IMG/VR virus record: IMGVR_UViG_3300025082_000027
Coordinates: 1-37,731 of that record
Direction: 5' to 3' (one strand)
Source: a virus
DNA length: 37,731 nt
In this document: piece by piece, positions 37,327-37,731 of the stretch
Layout of the letters: every line of letters begins with the position of its first letter
Position numbering within the stretch: the stretch's first letter is position 1
The notes under the pieces: model-generated
Seen by the model: only the letters and a program-made list of their open reading frames with translations
The model's database searches: none
Told to the model about the DNA's origin: nothing
Program-made: the position numbers and the translations under genes

Positions 37327-37458
37327 GGTACCGCCGTCAAGTACCCCCCCCTCCAGGTACAAGTACCCCCGGTACCGCTAAAAAACACCCCCCCCCATAC
37401 TCAGCATGTTCAAATGTATGGGGAATAAAAGTACAGCTCGTCGATACCCCCCGGTACA
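37327..37458. repeat. Cluster of GTAC-containing hexamers and C-tracts
   Basis: GTAC sites occur at 37328, 37341, 37357, 37363, 37372, 37431 and 37454, as GGTACC (twice), AGTACC (twice), GGTACA (twice) and AGTACA, interleaved with C-runs of 5 to 8. One GTAC is expected about every 256 bp, so seven in 132 bp is a marked excess. Confidence 0.65.
37386..37423 (-). terminator. Hairpin with T-run for leftward transcription
   Basis: CCCCATAC (37393-37400) pairs with GTATGGGG (37416-37423) around 15 nt. On the - strand the stem is followed by a G-run, TG and TTTTTT, which is terminator-like though the G-run makes a gap of several bases. It could stop transcripts entering from the right before the zinc-finger gene. 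Confidence 0.4.
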
Positions 37459-37500
37459 GGGTAGACGCGCGTCCGCCCAGCTGCGATAAGCCAGAGGACA

Positions 37501-37538
37501 AAAGCCAGTGACTTTAACAGTGGGTCGATTCTGGCTTT
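37501..37538. other. 8-bp inverted repeat with wide loop
   Basis: AAAGCCAG (37501-37508) pairs with CTGGCTTT (37531-37538), 22 nt apart. On the - strand the stem ends in CTGGCTTTTG, which has a short T-run. It may be a weak terminator or a protein site. Confidence 0.4.
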
Positions 37539-37567
37539 CCTGTATGATTTCAACTACTTACCTATAA

Positions 37568-37591
37568 CTAAGCCCTAGCCTAAGCCCTAAC
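37568..37591. repeat. Two 12-bp tandem repeats CTAAGCCCTARC
   Basis: CTAAGCCCTAGC (37568-37579) is followed at once by CTAAGCCCTAAC (37580-37591), with one difference. The sequence CCTAAACGCTAG nearby is a looser relative. Confidence 0.55.
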
Positions 37592-37600
37592 ACGGTAGCC

Positions 37601-37669
37601 TAAACGCTAGACTGGTCTATCCAGGCCGAGCAGTACCCCATCCACTAAGCTGAACGCTAGACTGCTCTA
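37601..37669. repeat. Pair of 19-bp direct repeats spaced by exactly 50 bp
   Basis: TAAACGCTAGACTGGTCTA (37601-37619) and TGAACGCTAGACTGCTCTA (37651-37669) match at 17 of 19 positions. The 50-bp spacing, near five helical turns, suggests paired protein sites. Confidence 0.6.
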
Positions 37670-37694
37670 CAATTCCCTTACAGGGAAATCGATA

Positions 37695-37714
37695 TAGGGG
37701 CAAATCTACCCCTA
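37695..37714. repeat. 6-bp hairpin near the window end
   Basis: TAGGGG (37695-37700) pairs with CCCCTA (37709-37714) around 8 nt; just upstream TTCCCT (37673-37678) pairs with AGGGAA (37682-37687). Both are short, so their meaning is uncertain. Confidence 0.3.
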
Positions 37715-37731
37715 CCTAAAAGGCACACTGC

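Larger units (their letters stand above)
37195..37731. other. 537-bp gene-free, repeat-rich right region
   Basis: I see no convincing gene here. The region contains an ACAGACATGTCTGT palindrome and ATGTCTGTT tandem repeats, C-tracts of 8-11 bp (37312-37350 and 37388-37397), seven GTAC sites in 132 bp (37327-37458), several inverted repeats and two direct-repeat pairs. It likely holds controls, an origin or the genome end. The window may end inside this region. Confidence 0.6.

Noticed and set aside
37167-37388. A 73-aa - strand reading frame over the right-hand repeat region
   Set aside because: It runs through C/G-tracts and overlaps the start of the zinc-finger gene; composition is odd and no Shine-Dalgarno fits. 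I treat it as non-coding.
37406-37492. A 28-codon + frame starting ATGTTCAAATGT
   Set aside because: No Shine-Dalgarno and no recognisable protein pattern; it crosses the GTAC/C-tract repeats.

Overview
The window looks like about 38 kb of a lytic, short-tailed (podovirus-type) phage genome. It has a large terminase, a portal, a scaffold-like protein, a major capsid protein, a head-tail adaptor, a nozzle-like tail tube protein and a block of very large ejection-type proteins. It has no tape-measure, sheath or tail-tube genes, no integrase and no lysogeny repressor. A candidate unimolecular spanin points to a Gram-negative host. No host-specific gene names the host or places the phage in a known genus.

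Layout. 1-2707 (+ strand) is the tail of a replication/recombination operon: a PD-(D/E)XK nuclease with a cysteine cluster (cut by the window edge), a Sak4-like ATPase, a single-strand binding protein with an SSB-type acidic tail, a RuvC-like nuclease and a small unknown. A two-sided terminator (2770-2811) separates it from a long converging - strand late operon. Read in transcription order from about 33 kb leftward, that operon holds: a small helical protein, a likely small terminase, large terminase, portal, zinc-ribbon protein, scaffold, capsid, decoration protein, tail adaptor, nozzle, several small tail proteins, four ejection-type proteins (216, 200, 775 and 2056 aa), fibre/lectin-like proteins, a lysis cassette (M15 endolysin, four small membrane proteins, u-spanin), a 42-aa lysine-rich protein and two paralogous beta-rich proteins.

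33.0-37.2 kb is the accessory part. A single + strand gene (33080-33325) is followed by a strongly folded non-coding segment that ends in a terminator (33339-33536). Next come four - strand genes of unknown function. Two of these share N- and C-terminal sequences around different middles, and one middle carries a ParB/sulfiredoxin-like motif. A PARP-like zinc-finger protein follows. 37195-37731 has no convincing gene and is dense in repeats: a 9-bp tandem repeat with a 14-bp palindrome, a GTAC cluster with C-tracts, inverted repeats and a 19-bp direct repeat spaced by 50 bp. It resembles a control, origin or terminus region.

How it works together. The left operon would process and anneal DNA ends and resolve branched DNA during replication. 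The late operon packages DNA, builds the capsid and short tail, supplies proteins ejected into the cell and lyses the host. Stop/start overlaps (ATGA, GTGA, TAATG, TGATG) run through most of the late operon and imply translational coupling. The most novel-looking items are the folded RNA whose pyrimidine loop contains the 16S anti-Shine-Dalgarno sequence CCTCCTT, and the modular paralogue pair.
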